A DNA stretch of 12,886 nt, taken from assembly GCA_037130535.1 (NCBI GenBank), contig JBAXSU010000099.1, positions 1 to 12,886 of the forward strand, read 5' to 3'. Made by a program: the position numbers and the translations under genes. Shown piece by piece: positions 6,094 to 12,886 of the stretch (positions are counted from its first letter, which is position 1; each line of letters opens with the position of its first letter). This DNA is from VFMC01 sp037130535. Lineage in GTDB: Bacteria; Actinomycetota; Acidimicrobiia; Acidimicrobiales; Ilumatobacteraceae. Below the pieces are notes generated by a model. That model saw only the letters and a program-made list of their open reading frames with translations. It was not told the origin of the DNA and ran no database searches.

Positions 6094-7280
6094 GACAGCA
6101 CCTCCGCCATGACGGCGAGGGCCTCGTCGATCTCGGCCTCGCTGACGGTGATGGGAGGCGCCAACCGGAGTGCGGTCGCCGTGACCGGGTTGGTGACCAG
6201 TCCGCGACCCAGCAATTCGGTGTAGACGGCCTTGGCATCGCGTCCGCCGTCGAGCTCGGCCGCGACCAGGAGACCACGGCCACGCACCGCCGACACCCCT
6301 GGCAGCGCGGCCAGTCGGTCGCGCAGATAGGCGCCGCGCTGCTCGGCGAGCGCAGGTGCGTCGATGCGGCGCATCTCGGCGATGACGGCGCTGACCACGG
6401 CGGTAGCAATGGCGGTACCGCTGTAGGTGCTGCCGTGGTCGCCGGGCTGGAACACGGTTGCGACCTCGCGCTTGGCCCATACGGCGCCCACCGGGAAGCC
6501 GTTGCCCATCGCCTTGGCCATCGTGACCACGTCGGGCACCACACCTGCGTGCTCGAAGCCGAACCAGCGCCCAGTGCGCGCGAAGCCGGTCTGCACCTCG
6601 TCGACGATCATCAGCAGGCCGCGCTCGTCGCACAGACTGCGGATGCCCTGGAGGTACTCGACCTCGGCCGGAACGACACCGCCCTCGCCCTGCACGGTCT
6701 CGATGAGGATGGCCGACACGGTGGGATCGACCGCAGCCGCCATGGCGTCCAGATCGCCGAACTCGACGTGCCGGAAGCCGTCGGGCATGGGGAAGAACGG
6801 TTCGTGCTTGGTGGGTTGCCCGGTGGCAGCGAGTGCCGCCAGGGTGCGTCCGTGGAAGCTGCCCAACGCGCTGACCACGGCATGGCGTCCGCGACCACCG
6901 AACTTGCGTGCCAGCTTCAGCGCCGCCTCGTTGGCCTCGGCGCCCGAGTTGCAGAAGAACACCTGCCCAGCCGCGCCGGTGGACTCGTGCAACAGGCCGA
7001 CGAGGTCGAGCGCCGCACGGGTGGCGGCGTCGTTGGTGAAGAAGTTGCTGACATGCAGCAGACGGCCCGCCTGCTCGGTGATGGCGGCGGTGACCGCCGG
7101 GTGGCAGTGGCCGAGCGAGGTGACCGCCAGGCCACACAGGAAGTCGAGATAGCGCTTGCCATCGACATCCCACAGTTCGGTCCCGCTGCCGCGCACGAAC
7201 ATCACCTGGGGTGCGCCGAACACAGGCATGAAGGGGCAGGCCGGACCGGCGGCCGTGGTGTCGAATGCGTGAGTGCTCAT
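6090..7280 (-). CDS. argD: acetylornithine aminotransferase
   Basis: ArgD is a class III PLP-dependent aminotransferase that converts N-acetylglutamate semialdehyde to N-acetylornithine with glutamate as donor. It has 396 residues, typical. Visible are YLDFLCGLAVTSLGHCHP (44-61), the phosphate-binding NSGAEANEAALKLAR (111-125), SFHGRT, IVDEVQTGFARTG (225-237) with the PLP-contacting Asp227, and TMAKAMGNGFPVGA, where Lys256 is the Schiff-base lysine. ArgD enzymes often also act on succinyl-diaminopimelate in lysine synthesis; that cannot be judged here. The ATG at 7280 overlaps the argB stop (ATGA) and has a good AGGAG about 8 nt upstream. Confidence 0.95.
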   Translation of the reverse strand: MSTHAFDTTAAGPACPFMPVFGAPQVMFVRGSGTELWDVDGKRYLDFLCGLAVTSLGHCHPAVTAAITEQAGRLLHVSNFFTNDAATRAALDLVGLLHESTGAAGQVFFCNSGAEANEAALKLARKFGGRGRHAVVSALGSFHGRTLAALAATGQPTKHEPFFPMPDGFRHVEFGDLDAMAAAVDPTVSAILIETVQGEGGVVPAEVEYLQGIRSLCDERGLLMIVDEVQTGFARTGRWFGFEHAGVVPDVVTMAKAMGNGFPVGAVWAKREVATVFQPGDHGSTYSGTAIATAVVSAVIAEMRRIDAPALAEQRGAYLRDRLAALPGVSAVRGRGLLVAAELDGGRDAKAVYTELLGRGLVTNPVTATALRLAPPITVSEAEIDEALAVMAEVLS

Positions 7281-8146
7281 ACGTCGTGCTCCTGTCGGAC
7301 CATGGTGCCGATCCCTTCGTCGGTGAACAGTTCGAGCAGCAGCACATGGGGGATGCGGCCGTCGAGGATGTGGGCGCGGCGCACACCGGAGCGCACCGCA
7401 GCGACGCAGCTGGCGACCTTCGGGATCATGCCGCCGGCGATGATGCCCTCCGCGACGAGGGAGTCGAGTTCGTCGGGGGTGGTCTGGCGGATCAGGCTCG
7501 CCGGGTCGGCGACCACCCGCCGCAGCCCCTCGATGTCGGTGAGGTAGACGAGCTTCTCGGCGCCGAGCGACTCGGCGATGGCGCCGGCAACGGTGTCGGC
7601 GTTGATGTTGTACGCCTGGCCCGCGCTGTCGGTGCCGATGGTGGCGACCACCGGGATGAACTGGTCGTCGATGAGGCTCTGCAGAATGACCGGGTTGATG
7701 GCCGCGACATCGCCGACGAAACCCAGTTCGGGGTCGCGCGCCACCGCACGGATGAGCCCGGCATCTTCGCCCGACACACCCACGGCGACCGGGCCATGCA
7801 CGTTCAGCGCCGACACGAGTTGCGGGTTCACCTGCCCGATGAGCACCATCCGGGCGATGTCGACGGTCTCGGCGTCGGTGACCCGAAGGCCGTTGCGGAA
7901 CTCGGTGGTCTTACCCAGCCGGGCCATCAGATCGCTGATCTGGGGCCCACCGCCGTGCACGACCACCGGCCGCATGCCGACCGCTCGCATCAGCACCAGG
8001 TCTTGGGCGAACAGGGCGAGCGCGTCGTCGTCGGTGGCACCTGCGAGCGCGTTGCCGCCGTACTTCACCACCACCACCTGCCCGGCGAAACGCTGGATGT
8101 AGGGCAACGCCTCGACGAGGACGGCCGCACGTTCTGCTGCGCTCAC
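7277..8146 (-). CDS. argB: acetylglutamate kinase
   Basis: ArgB phosphorylates N-acetylglutamate, usually the committed and feedback-controlled step. The 289-residue protein has the amino-acid kinase fold: VVVKYGGNAL (25-34) with the ATP-phosphate Lys28, VVVHGGGPQI (61-70), RNGLRVTD, the substrate-site region INADTVAGAIAESLGA, LVYLTDIEGL, and GGMIPKV with the second catalytic lysine. The N-terminal helix before the first strand (ERAAVLVEALPYIQRF) and the C-terminal FTDEGIGTMV match the arginine-sensitive hexameric class, so feedback inhibition is likely (inference). The GTG at 8146 overlaps the argC stop by 4 nt (GTGA). argJ, which often sits between argC and argB in actinobacteria, is absent. 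Confidence 0.96.
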   Translation of the reverse strand: MSAAERAAVLVEALPYIQRFAGQVVVVKYGGNALAGATDDDALALFAQDLVLMRAVGMRPVVVHGGGPQISDLMARLGKTTEFRNGLRVTDAETVDIARMVLIGQVNPQLVSALNVHGPVAVGVSGEDAGLIRAVARDPELGFVGDVAAINPVILQSLIDDQFIPVVATIGTDSAGQAYNINADTVAGAIAESLGAEKLVYLTDIEGLRRVVADPASLIRQTTPDELDSLVAEGIIAGGMIPKVASCVAAVRSGVRRAHILDGRIPHVLLLELFTDEGIGTMVRQEHDV

Positions 8147-9219
8147 GGAAACAACCCCACCTTCTGCAGTCCGGCGGTCTCGTCGATGCCAAGCGCCACG
8201 TTGGCTGCTTGCACTGCGCCGCCGCTGGCACCTTTGCACAGGTTGTCGATGGCGCAGATGGCCACCACGGTGTCGGTGCGCTCGTCGAAGCGAGCCGTGA
8301 GGAACGACGTGTTCGTCCCCAATGCTGCTTTCGTCGACGGCGATGCAGGACGAACCACCACGAATGGTTCGTCGCGGTAGCGACGGGCCATGGCGGCCAA
8401 CAACTGTTCGGTGCTGGTGCGGCCGACGGGGCGCGCGTAGCAGGTGGCCAGGATGCCGCGGTTGAGAGGCGCGAGGTGCGGGGTGAACAACACCTGACAG
8501 CTGCCCGACCCGCCGCCGGCGACGAGCGAATCGGTGAGCACCTGTTCGATCTCTGGGGTGTGCCGATGGTCGAGCAGGCCGTATGCCTGGACGTCTTCGT
8601 CGACGGTGCAGAACTGCGAGGTGTGCTTGAGCGCACGCCCGGCGCCGCTGACACCGGTGATGCTGTCGACCACGATTCCCGTGGGTTCCACGAGACCGGC
8701 CGCCACCAACGGTGCCAAGGCGAGCGTGGCCGCCGTGACGTGGCATCCGGGGGTGGCGATGAGCGAGGCTCCGGCGATGCCGTCGCGGTACAACTCTGGC
8801 AGCCCGAACACCGCCCGGCCGAGCGCGGCCGGCTGGTCGTGCTCGAAGCCGTACCACTGCGGGTACTGCGCTGCATCCTTCAACCGGTAGGCGGCCGAGA
8901 GATCGACGATGCAGCCCACCCGGCCTTCGAGGTGCGGCACCAGTTCCATGCTGGTCTCGTGGGGTAGACCGAGGAACACCACGTCGACCCCGTCGACAGC
9001 GTCAGGATCGAACTCGCTGAACACCAGATCGGGATAAGCGGATGTGAGACTTGGGTACAGCGAGGCGGCAAGCGAGCCCGCCTGGCTGTCGCCGGTGGCG
9101 GTGACGAGGCGGAACGAGGGATGTTGCGCCACGAGTCGCAGCAGTTCGGCGCCGGTGTAGCCGGACGCGCCGATCACCGCCACAGAACGCACGGGAGACT
9201 CGGCAGAGACAGAGGGCAT
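8143..9219 (-). CDS. argC: N-acetyl-gamma-glutamyl-phosphate reductase
   Basis: ArgC reduces N-acetylglutamyl phosphate to the semialdehyde with NADPH. It has 358 residues, about the usual type-1 length. The NADP-binding loop is GASGYTGAELLRL (17-29). DLSAAYRLKD and WYGFEH are conserved, the active-site Cys159 is in TPGCHVTAA (where NPGCY is common), SGVSGAGR appears as TGVSGAGR, and the catalytic His220 is in HRHTPEIEQ. FTPHLAPLNRGI follows. The ATG at 9219 lies 6 nt after a TATGAT hexamer, pointing to a leaderless mRNA. An ATG is also seen at 9224 and 9230, but these are not clearly in frame with a conserved extension. It is the first gene of the arginine operon; two ARG-box-like sites abut its start. 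Confidence 0.96.
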   Translation of the reverse strand: MPSVSAESPVRSVAVIGASGYTGAELLRLVAQHPSFRLVTATGDSQAGSLAASLYPSLTSAYPDLVFSEFDPDAVDGVDVVFLGLPHETSMELVPHLEGRVGCIVDLSAAYRLKDAAQYPQWYGFEHDQPAALGRAVFGLPELYRDGIAGASLIATPGCHVTAATLALAPLVAAGLVEPTGIVVDSITGVSGAGRALKHTSQFCTVDEDVQAYGLLDHRHTPEIEQVLTDSLVAGGGSGSCQVLFTPHLAPLNRGILATCYARPVGRTSTEQLLAAMARRYRDEPFVVVRPASPSTKAALGTNTSFLTARFDERTDTVVAICAIDNLCKGASGGAVQAANVALGIDETAGLQKVGLFP

Positions 9220-9233
9220 GGCATGATCATACA
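9220..9233 (-). promoter_or_regulatory. ARG-box-like operator, promoter-proximal
   Basis: GGCAT-GATC-ATACA (plus-strand reading) fits the two-half-site ARG box form TGCAT-N4-ATGCA with two mismatches. It covers the -10 hexamer and directly abuts the argC ATG. The centre is 20 bp from the distal site, about two helical turns, as in known tandem ArgR operators. Confidence 0.5.
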
Positions 9234-9255
9234 GATCGATGCATGTTCATGCCAC
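9226..9255 (-). promoter_or_regulatory. argC operon promoter, leaderless type
   Basis: On the minus strand TATGAT (9231-9226) is a strong -10 hexamer. GTGGCA (9255-9250), 18 nt upstream, matches four of six -35 positions. The distance from the -10 to the argC ATG is only 6 nt, so transcription should begin at or next to the A of the start codon. No Shine-Dalgarno site can fit, in agreement with a leaderless transcript. Confidence 0.55.
9240..9253 (-). promoter_or_regulatory. ARG-box-like operator, distal
   Basis: TGCAT-GTTC-ATGCC (plus-strand reading) fits TGCAT-N4-ATGCA with one mismatch. It lies between the candidate -35 and -10 elements of the argC promoter, a position from which bound ArgR would block RNA polymerase. 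The repressor gene itself is in the operon. Confidence 0.6.
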
Positions 9256-9278
9256 ACACCTCGCGTCAGATGCGGCCT

Positions 9279-9292
9279 CGAGCACGTGCTCG
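9279..9292. repeat. 14-bp perfect palindrome centred on CACGTG
   Basis: CGAGCACGTGCTCG is its own reverse complement. It lies in the 90-bp gap between the Hsp70-like gene stop (9310) and the argC start, about 24 bp upstream of the candidate argC -35. Partial flanking complementarity (GGC at 9274-9276 with GCC at 9293-9295) could extend it. It might act as an operator or as a weak terminator hairpin; there is no T-run. Confidence 0.45.
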
Positions 9293-9309
9293 GCCACCTA
9301 CCCCGAACG

Positions 9310-11115
9310 TCAGGTCACCAGCTCCGACCGCGCCACCACGACTCGAATGGTGGCTGCTCCATCGAGCATCGCTCCCGTCAGCGTGCACCGTCCATCGGCG
9401 GCATCGACCGACACGGTTGCATCGACAGTCGCTCGCGTGTCGTCGGGTGCATCGAGAGGGCCGAGCATCGCCGTGAGCACGGCATCGATCCGGTCGCGGG
9501 GCAGACCCGCCGCCCGGGCGTCGGCTGCCGCACGCCGACGCTCGACGAGGCTGACCTCGCCCACCACGAGCAGCACGTGCTCGACAACGCGAACGAGTTC
9601 TGCTTCGACCTCGGACAGCGAGCCTCCGAAGTACCGACGTGCAGTGGGATCGGCGAACGAGCGTCGCACGGCACGGAGCGCACCGCTGATGGCACCCGCC
9701 AACGCGTCGTCAGCGGGCCGCCGCGAGATCGCTTCTTCCAACTGCCGCGCCGCTGCGCGGAGCGTGTCGACATCGGCGCCGTCGGCACATCCGAGGAGGT
9801 CGTACACCGAGCGGATGGCGACATCGGTACCGACCTCACGGGAGATGAGTCGTTCGGAACACACCAGGGCCTCGCACAGCGACACCGCTGACGCCTCGGC
9901 TCGGGCCAACTCCTCGAGCAACGAATCGGCCGGCTCCGTGTCGGCCACGCGCGGAGCGACACGAAGCGGGGTGTCAGTAAGCGAAGCATCCGGCAGCGGA
10001 TCAGTCGGCGATGCGGTGGATGCCTGCGCGGCGCGCACCAGAGGTACACCGGGTTCGACGATGAAGCAGGCTTCCGGCAGCGGTGAGAGCACTCCGTCAG
10101 AACCGACGAGGAGATCGACCTCGAGCACCCCCTGCGCCGAGATGATCGTCGCCAGGAGCTCGTCGACACCGCGAGCAACGAGGGCCCGCGACGGCGGCCG
10201 TCTGGGGTCGAGGTGTATCTCGACCCACTCGATGATCACCTCGGCCTTCTCTCGCTCATCTGACTCGGCAACTGCGAACAATGACGTCACCAGGACCGGC
10301 AACGCTGCGCCAGCGTCGAGCACGTGGAGCACACTCACCTCATCGCCCGCTTGCACGAGAACACCCAGTCCGCAAGGAGCAGCGCAGATGAGTCGGGGGG
10401 CCGACGGGCGGGCAAGGAGCTCGGCACCCTCAGCCACCGAACCGCTGCGCTCGACGACGACCGGAACGACCGGTGGCCAGAGCGCTGCTACCGCAGTAGC
10501 GAGACGGGCCATGACACATTGCGTCAGGGGCGACCGTGGTTCGTCGGTCACGACGACAGCTGCCGTGATCGCCTGCCCGCCGTGCTGCCCGGTCACTGAG
10601 CAGCGCTCGAGTAGCCCGGTGATCATCGCTGCGATCGCAGCATCGAGGTGGTCGGCCTGCTCGATCGTCGACGGCGAGAGGCCGCCGACTCCGTGTTCGG
10701 TCACGCCGTCGCAGTCGATCGACACCAAGCTCGCGGTCACCCCGGTCGACACGTCGACAGCGACCACGCAGCCCTCAGCCGACGCGAGCAGCCCGTTGGC
10801 GGCGGCATGCACAGCACCAGCCGTGGAGGACGCGACGACTACGGCAATTCGATGATGCTCGGTCTCGAGCCTGCACCGCACCGACCATCGATCGACGAAC
10901 CCGAACCAGCCGGGCACCGCCAACACCGCCGAAACCCGGGCGCCCTGGTCGAGGTCGCGAGCGACGAGTGTGTCGAGCACACCAGGCGACGACCTCCAGA
11001 CCAGCTCGGATTGCTCCGACTGCCAGCGACCGAGGTGCCCCAGGCGGTTCGAGAATGCCGCACGAACACCCATGCGCGCCACGATCAGATCGGGGCCGGC
11101 GACATCGAGGCCCAT
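9310..11115 (-). CDS. degenerate Hsp70-like protein with C-terminal J-like segment
   Basis: I recognise the fold, not a characterised gene. In this 601-residue protein the Hsp70 landmarks occur in order but altered. GLDVAGPD (2-9) stands where GIDLGTT is expected. AVLAVPGWF (63-71) stands for the VPAxF strand, ASSTAGAVHAA (95-105) for the EPTAAA segment, VVAVDVSTGVTASLVSID (117-134) for the DLGGGT phosphate-2 loop, and VVVTDEPRSPLTQ (187-199) plus SVAEGAELLARP (226-237) for the adenosine region. APCGLGVLVQAGDEV (246-260) with LPVLVTSLF resembles the start of the substrate-binding beta domain. The nucleotide part is about 240 residues against 380 in DnaK, and catalytic glycines are lost, so ATPase activity is doubtful. 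VYDLLGCADGADVDTLRAA (437-455) to FADPTARRYF (487-496) resembles a J domain without HPD. No signal peptide or membrane segment is seen. An in-frame GTG at 11172 is an alternative start. Confidence 0.7.
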   Translation of the reverse strand: MGLDVAGPDLIVARMGVRAAFSNRLGHLGRWQSEQSELVWRSSPGVLDTLVARDLDQGARVSAVLAVPGWFGFVDRWSVRCRLETEHHRIAVVVASSTAGAVHAAANGLLASAEGCVVAVDVSTGVTASLVSIDCDGVTEHGVGGLSPSTIEQADHLDAAIAAMITGLLERCSVTGQHGGQAITAAVVVTDEPRSPLTQCVMARLATAVAALWPPVVPVVVERSGSVAEGAELLARPSAPRLICAAPCGLGVLVQAGDEVSVLHVLDAGAALPVLVTSLFAVAESDEREKAEVIIEWVEIHLDPRRPPSRALVARGVDELLATIISAQGVLEVDLLVGSDGVLSPLPEACFIVEPGVPLVRAAQASTASPTDPLPDASLTDTPLRVAPRVADTEPADSLLEELARAEASAVSLCEALVCSERLISREVGTDVAIRSVYDLLGCADGADVDTLRAAARQLEEAISRRPADDALAGAISGALRAVRRSFADPTARRYFGGSLSEVEAELVRVVEHVLLVVGEVSLVERRRAAADARAAGLPRDRIDAVLTAMLGPLDAPDDTRATVDATVSVDAADGRCTLTGAMLDGAATIRVVVARSELVT

Positions 11116-11178
11116 CGGCAGCGAACCACCTGAGCCATCCGCTGTGCTGTCGTCGGCTCGATCTCCCGCCACGCGTGA

Positions 11179-11184
11179 ACTGTA
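11179..11184 (-). promoter_or_regulatory. candidate -10 element of the Hsp70-like gene
   Basis: TACAGT on the minus strand fits TAnnnT and lies 6 nt before an in-frame GTG (11172). If used, either translation starts leaderless at that GTG, or the mRNA has a leader of about 57 nt with AGGTGG roughly 10 nt before the ATG at 11115. No convincing -35 is visible. Confidence 0.3.
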
Positions 11185-11233
11185 CCCGTCGACCAGATGC
11201 CGCGACCGCGACGCAGCGCGCCAGACTGGTGCC

Positions 11234-11815
11234 GTGACCCACAATCGTGCCACCCGAGGATGCCTGTTGGTCGCAACGCCGCCACTCGAGGATCCCAACT
11301 TCGACCGCACGGTCGTCTTCATGCTCGAACACAACGACGAGGGTGCTATCGGCGTGGTTCTGAACCGGTTCGACGAAGTGTTTCGTACACTCGACGCGCT
11401 CGCCTCGGGCATCGACTCGCTCACCTCATGGGAGCCGCTGCTCGCTCCCCCGGCACGGCTCCACGCCGGCGGGCCCGTGGGTGGCGACTCGCTGATCGCA
11501 CTCGCGGCAGCCACCGTAGGCACGGGCACCGGATGGGGCGGCGTCACCAGCGACATCGGCACGGTCGACCTCACCGTGCCACCCGATGAGGTGGGTGCCT
11601 CGCTGCACCAGGTACGTGTGTTCCGCGGGTACAGCGGATGGAGCCCCGGGCAACTCGAAGGCGAACTCGATGTCGGTGCGTGGATGGTGTTCGATGCCCT
11701 GCCCACCGACGTGTTCACTGCCGAACCCAGTGCCCTGTGGCGCACTGTGGTTCGCCGCCAGGGAGGGACCACCGCGTGGTTCGCCGACGCGCCCGACGAC
11801 CTATCGGCGAACTGA
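11234..11815 (+). CDS. YqgE/AlgH family protein (UPF0301)
   Basis: The protein has 193 residues, the usual family size. Family signatures are clear: GCLLVATPPLEDPNFDRTVV (9-28), the next segment LEHNDEGAIGVVLNRF (31-46), AGGPVGGDSL (78-87), and RVFRGYSGWSPGQLEGEL (128-145) followed by GAWMV. The family is widespread, soluble and of unclear biochemical role; the name AlgH comes from a Pseudomonas alginate regulator, and that role should not be transferred here. The GTG at 11234 is chosen because homology starts within ten residues; the longer open frame upstream lies over the divergent Hsp70-like gene. No strong Shine-Dalgarno is seen. It converges with pheT, 37 bp between the stops, without an obvious hairpin terminator. 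Confidence 0.92.
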   Translation: MTHNRATRGCLLVATPPLEDPNFDRTVVFMLEHNDEGAIGVVLNRFDEVFRTLDALASGIDSLTSWEPLLAPPARLHAGGPVGGDSLIALAAATVGTGTGWGGVTSDIGTVDLTVPPDEVGASLHQVRVFRGYSGWSPGQLEGELDVGAWMVFDALPTDVFTAEPSALWRTVVRRQGGTTAWFADAPDDLSAN

Positions 11816-11852
11816 TCGCCGCAGCCGCCGCCGATGGGGGCAGCACCGAGGC

Positions 11853-12886
11853 TCAAGCGCGCAGCGCCACACCCATCTTGGCCATCGAGGTGACCACCTT
11901 GTCGCGGACACCGGCGATGTCGGTGTCGGTGAGGGTACGGTCGAATGCCTGCATGCGCAGCCGGTAGGCAAGGCTGCGCGAACCCTCGGGCACGCCCGCG
12001 CCCCGGAACACGTCGAACAGCGCAAGATCGACCAACAGACCGGTAGCGGCTTGGCGGATGCCCTTGTCGACCCGTTCGGCCGCGATGCCATCGGGCACGA
12101 CGAAAGCGAAGTCGAGATCGGTCGACGGGTACCGGCTGACAGCCTTCCACTGGACGATCTTCGGCTCGACGGCCAGCAGTCGGGAGAGGTCGAGTTCGAG
12201 CCAGGCCACACGCTGGGCGACGCCGAACGCGTCGAGCACGTCGGGGTGGATCTCGCCCACTACGCCGACGACATCTCGACCGATCGACAGCGTTGCCGAT
12301 CGCGTGGGATGCATCCCCGCGGGCACCTGCTGTTGGTCGACCCGCGCCCCCACGCCGAGCGCCCGCGACACCTCGCGCCACAACGCCATTGCGGCCGGCG
12401 CATCCTGCCCTGCGAGGGCAACGGCGAGACCTTCGAACTCGGGTGGTAGGTCGTCGGTGCGAGCGCCAGCTGGGTAGACATGCCCGAGCTCGAACAGCGA
12501 CACACCGGGCCGACGGTGCGACTCGTTGAACGCCACGGCGCGCAGCAGGCCGGGCCGCATCGACGGGCGCAGGATGTCTTCGTCGGCGACGAGCGGGTTG
12601 GTGATGCGGATGGCATCGCCGTCGAGGTGCGCCCCGGCGAGATCGGCCTGGCGGAGGAACGAGTCGGTGATGGCCTCGCTGGCCCCTGCCCCGAGCAGCA
12701 CCTCGCGCAGCATTCGGCGCCGCTGCTGTACCGGGCTGAGCCGCCCGTGCATCGTCGAGTTCGGCACCGCCGAGCCGATGGCGTCGTAGCCGTAGTGGCG
12801 GGCGACCTCCTCGACCACGCCCGTCTCGCCGGGACTGTCGGGTCGCCACGACGGCAACTCGACCGTGAGAGCGTCGCCCTGCTGGT
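11853..12886 (-). CDS. pheT: phenylalanine--tRNA ligase beta subunit, C-terminal part (partial)
   Basis: This is the beta chain of the alpha2-beta2 phenylalanyl-tRNA synthetase. About 343 residues are visible and the frame is open across the right edge. The visible part begins at the end of the B5 domain (LPSWRPD, EEVARHYGYDAI), continues through the catalytic-like core domain (TDSFLRQADLAG, ITNPLVADEDILRPSMRPGLL, VSLFELGHVY) and GEIHPDVL, and ends with the anticodon-binding FDX-ACB domain (YPSTDLDFAFVV, LVDLALFDVFRG, SLAYRLRMQAFDRTLTD). The family ends at just this point, so the C-terminus is complete. pheS would be expected beyond the right edge. pheST next to the arg cluster is a known actinobacterial arrangement. 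Confidence 0.96.
   Translation of the reverse strand, partial: QQGDALTVELPSWRPDSPGETGVVEEVARHYGYDAIGSAVPNSTMHGRLSPVQQRRRMLREVLLGAGASEAITDSFLRQADLAGAHLDGDAIRITNPLVADEDILRPSMRPGLLRAVAFNESHRRPGVSLFELGHVYPAGARTDDLPPEFEGLAVALAGQDAPAAMALWREVSRALGVGARVDQQQVPAGMHPTRSATLSIGRDVVGVVGEIHPDVLDAFGVAQRVAWLELDLSRLLAVEPKIVQWKAVSRYPSTDLDFAFVVPDGIAAERVDKGIRQAATGLLVDLALFDVFRGAGVPEGSRSLAYRLRMQAFDRTLTDTDIAGVRDKVVTSMAKMGVALRA

Noticed and set aside
8143..9219. ArgC with TPGCH in place of NPGCY as a sign of an inactive enzyme
   Set aside because: The catalytic Cys159 and His220 are both present and all other blocks are intact; the residue after the cysteine varies in the family.
9310..12849. One minus-strand open frame of more than 1100 codons spanning the pheT region, the YqgE gene and the Hsp70-like gene
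   Set aside because: Upstream of 11172 it is low-complexity Arg/Pro-rich translation out of frame with pheT and antisense to YqgE. Only the part from about 11115 downward resembles a real protein.
1..12886. CRISPR array, insertion sequence, tRNA gene or phage remnant
   Set aside because: I found no direct-repeat/spacer array, transposase motif, tRNA-like end sequence or phage gene; the window is almost fully covered by housekeeping genes.

Overview
The window is high-GC bacterial chromosome and reads as Actinomycetota. The 16S 5' end is of actinobacterial type, GTG starts are common, a DUF2332 protein is present, and the order pheT - arg cluster - 3-methyladenine glycosylase - tyrS - rRNA operon matches the synteny I know from mycobacteria and relatives, where one rrn operon lies just downstream of tyrS. 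The arg cluster lacks argJ and argG, which is unlike Mycobacterium or Streptomyces. A deep-branching actinobacterium such as Acidimicrobiia would fit, but that placement is inference.

Layout from left to right. (1) Positions 1-57 are the 5' end of a 16S rRNA gene on the minus strand. It is preceded (57-378) by a leader with a boxA-like element, at least four stem-loops, and a possible promoter tangled with inverted repeats after tyrS. (2) tyrS (minus) and a DUF2332 gene (plus) diverge from an 82-bp intergenic region that carries a 13-bp tandem repeat. (3) On the minus strand, 9219 down to 2816 is one tightly packed arginine operon, argC-argB-argD-argF-argR-argH-mpg. The first five junctions are 4-nt ATGA or GTGA overlaps and the last is a longer overlap. 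(4) In front of argC is a leaderless-type promoter with two tandem ARG-box-like sites whose centres are 20 bp apart, so the operon's own ArgR is the obvious repressor. (5) Upstream of this (9310-11115, minus) is a strongly degenerate Hsp70-like protein with a C-terminal J-domain-like segment that lacks HPD. It diverges from a YqgE/AlgH family gene (plus). (6) The right edge holds the C-terminal part of pheT (minus), cut by the window end.

The arg genes cover N-acetylglutamate to acetylornithine (ArgB, ArgC, ArgD), ornithine to citrulline (ArgF) and argininosuccinate to arginine (ArgH), plus the regulator ArgR. Deacetylation (ArgJ or ArgE), argininosuccinate synthase (ArgG) and the first acetylation must be encoded elsewhere. 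TyrS, PheT and the 16S gene are translation housekeeping genes. The least ordinary object is the Hsp70-like/J-like pseudo-chaperone.
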